The notes beneath the pieces are model-generated. The model had not been told where the DNA came from. It saw only the letters and a program-made list of their open reading frames with translations, and ran no database searches. 5,204 nt of DNA from CAYGJN01 sp964350135. Its GTDB lineage: Bacteria > Bdellovibrionota > Bacteriovoracia > Bacteriovoracales > Bacteriovoracaceae. A program made the position numbers and the translations under genes. Where the stretch lies: the NCBI GenBank assembly GCA_964350135.1, contig CAYGJN010000145.1, positions 1 through 5,204 of the forward strand. The letters are read 5' to 3'. Shown piece after piece: positions 5,035 to 5,204 of the stretch; the stretch's first letter is position 1; each line of letters begins with the position of its first letter.

Positions 5035-5177
5035 ATAAGCGCAAAGACCTGCACTTTAAATTAAATTCCAAAATATCCTCCTTAAGCAATAAAGAAGTTG
5101 ATAGTCTACTAGCTAAAAATAAAGTGAGTGAGGGATGGGGGAGTAACCATAAGGAAATTTACTTCTTCCAAAAATAG
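5031..5177 (+). CDS. 48-residue ORF, possibly the N-terminal stub of a kinase-like protein
   Basis: ATG 5031 overlaps the preceding stop in an ATGA junction, the same arrangement as the gene before it, which supports real translation. The product is basic at the start (MNKRKDLHFKL), has a short helical stretch SNKEVDSLLAKNKV (19-32) and then GWGSNHKEIYF (35-45) before a TAG. The GWGxNH-type motif followed by a beta strand recalls the N-terminus of protein-kinase/aminoglycoside-phosphotransferase-like proteins, where a nucleotide-binding lysine strand would follow. If so, this is a truncated or frameshifted remnant, but the match is short and from memory. A genuine small protein of unknown function is equally possible. 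Only 27 nt follow it in the window. Confidence 0.5.
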   Translation: MNKRKDLHFKLNSKISSLSNKEVDSLLAKNKVSEGWGSNHKEIYFFQK

Positions 5178-5204
5178 CAAATAAAAACCTTAAGTCTATT
5201 TAAA

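Overview
The window is AT-rich DNA from a Gram-negative bacterium. Evidence for this: Sec signal peptides, Shine-Dalgarno (SD) sequences of the AGGAG/GGAGG type, AGA-rich arginine codons, and a glutathione-dependent FosA-type domain. A marine Bdellovibrionota-like or gammaproteobacterial host would fit, but the sequence does not settle the taxon. All confident genes lie on the + strand. It looks like an accessory region: unrelated single genes set in long non-coding spacers (1-2098), followed by a tightly packed operon of small-molecule-modifying enzymes (2099-5177).

Region 1 (1-909) holds a gene-free stretch with a GC-rich hairpin, a small secreted protein gene (329-643) and its intrinsic terminator (697-717). 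Region 2 (910-1731) is one orphan family 2 glycosyltransferase. Region 3 (1732-2098) is a gene-free spacer with a 72-nt imperfect hairpin and a second, smaller hairpin. A 32-bp sequence occurs twice, at 809-840 and 1998-2029, in the same orientation and with 28/32 identity. Each copy begins exactly 101 nt before a start codon: the glycosyltransferase and a 31-codon signal-peptide ORF. This is the best candidate in the window for an undescribed element, either a structured 5' leader or a recombination/insertion site.

Region 4 (2099-5177) is an operon whose genes all overlap by 4 to 26 nt. In order it encodes a truncated signal-peptide ORF, a RimJ-like N-acetyltransferase, a fusion of a GNAT domain with a FosA-like fosfomycin thiol-transferase domain, a second GNAT, an adenylate-kinase-like P-loop protein broken by a 14-bp tandem duplication, a third stand-alone GNAT, and a 48-codon ORF that may be the N-terminal stub of a kinase-like protein. 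Four GNAT domains from different subfamilies beside a FosA domain suggest a small-molecule acetylation and antibiotic/toxin-resistance island. The true substrates cannot be read from the sequence. The broken kinase, the orphan signal peptide and the terminal stub show the region is being reshuffled or is decaying.
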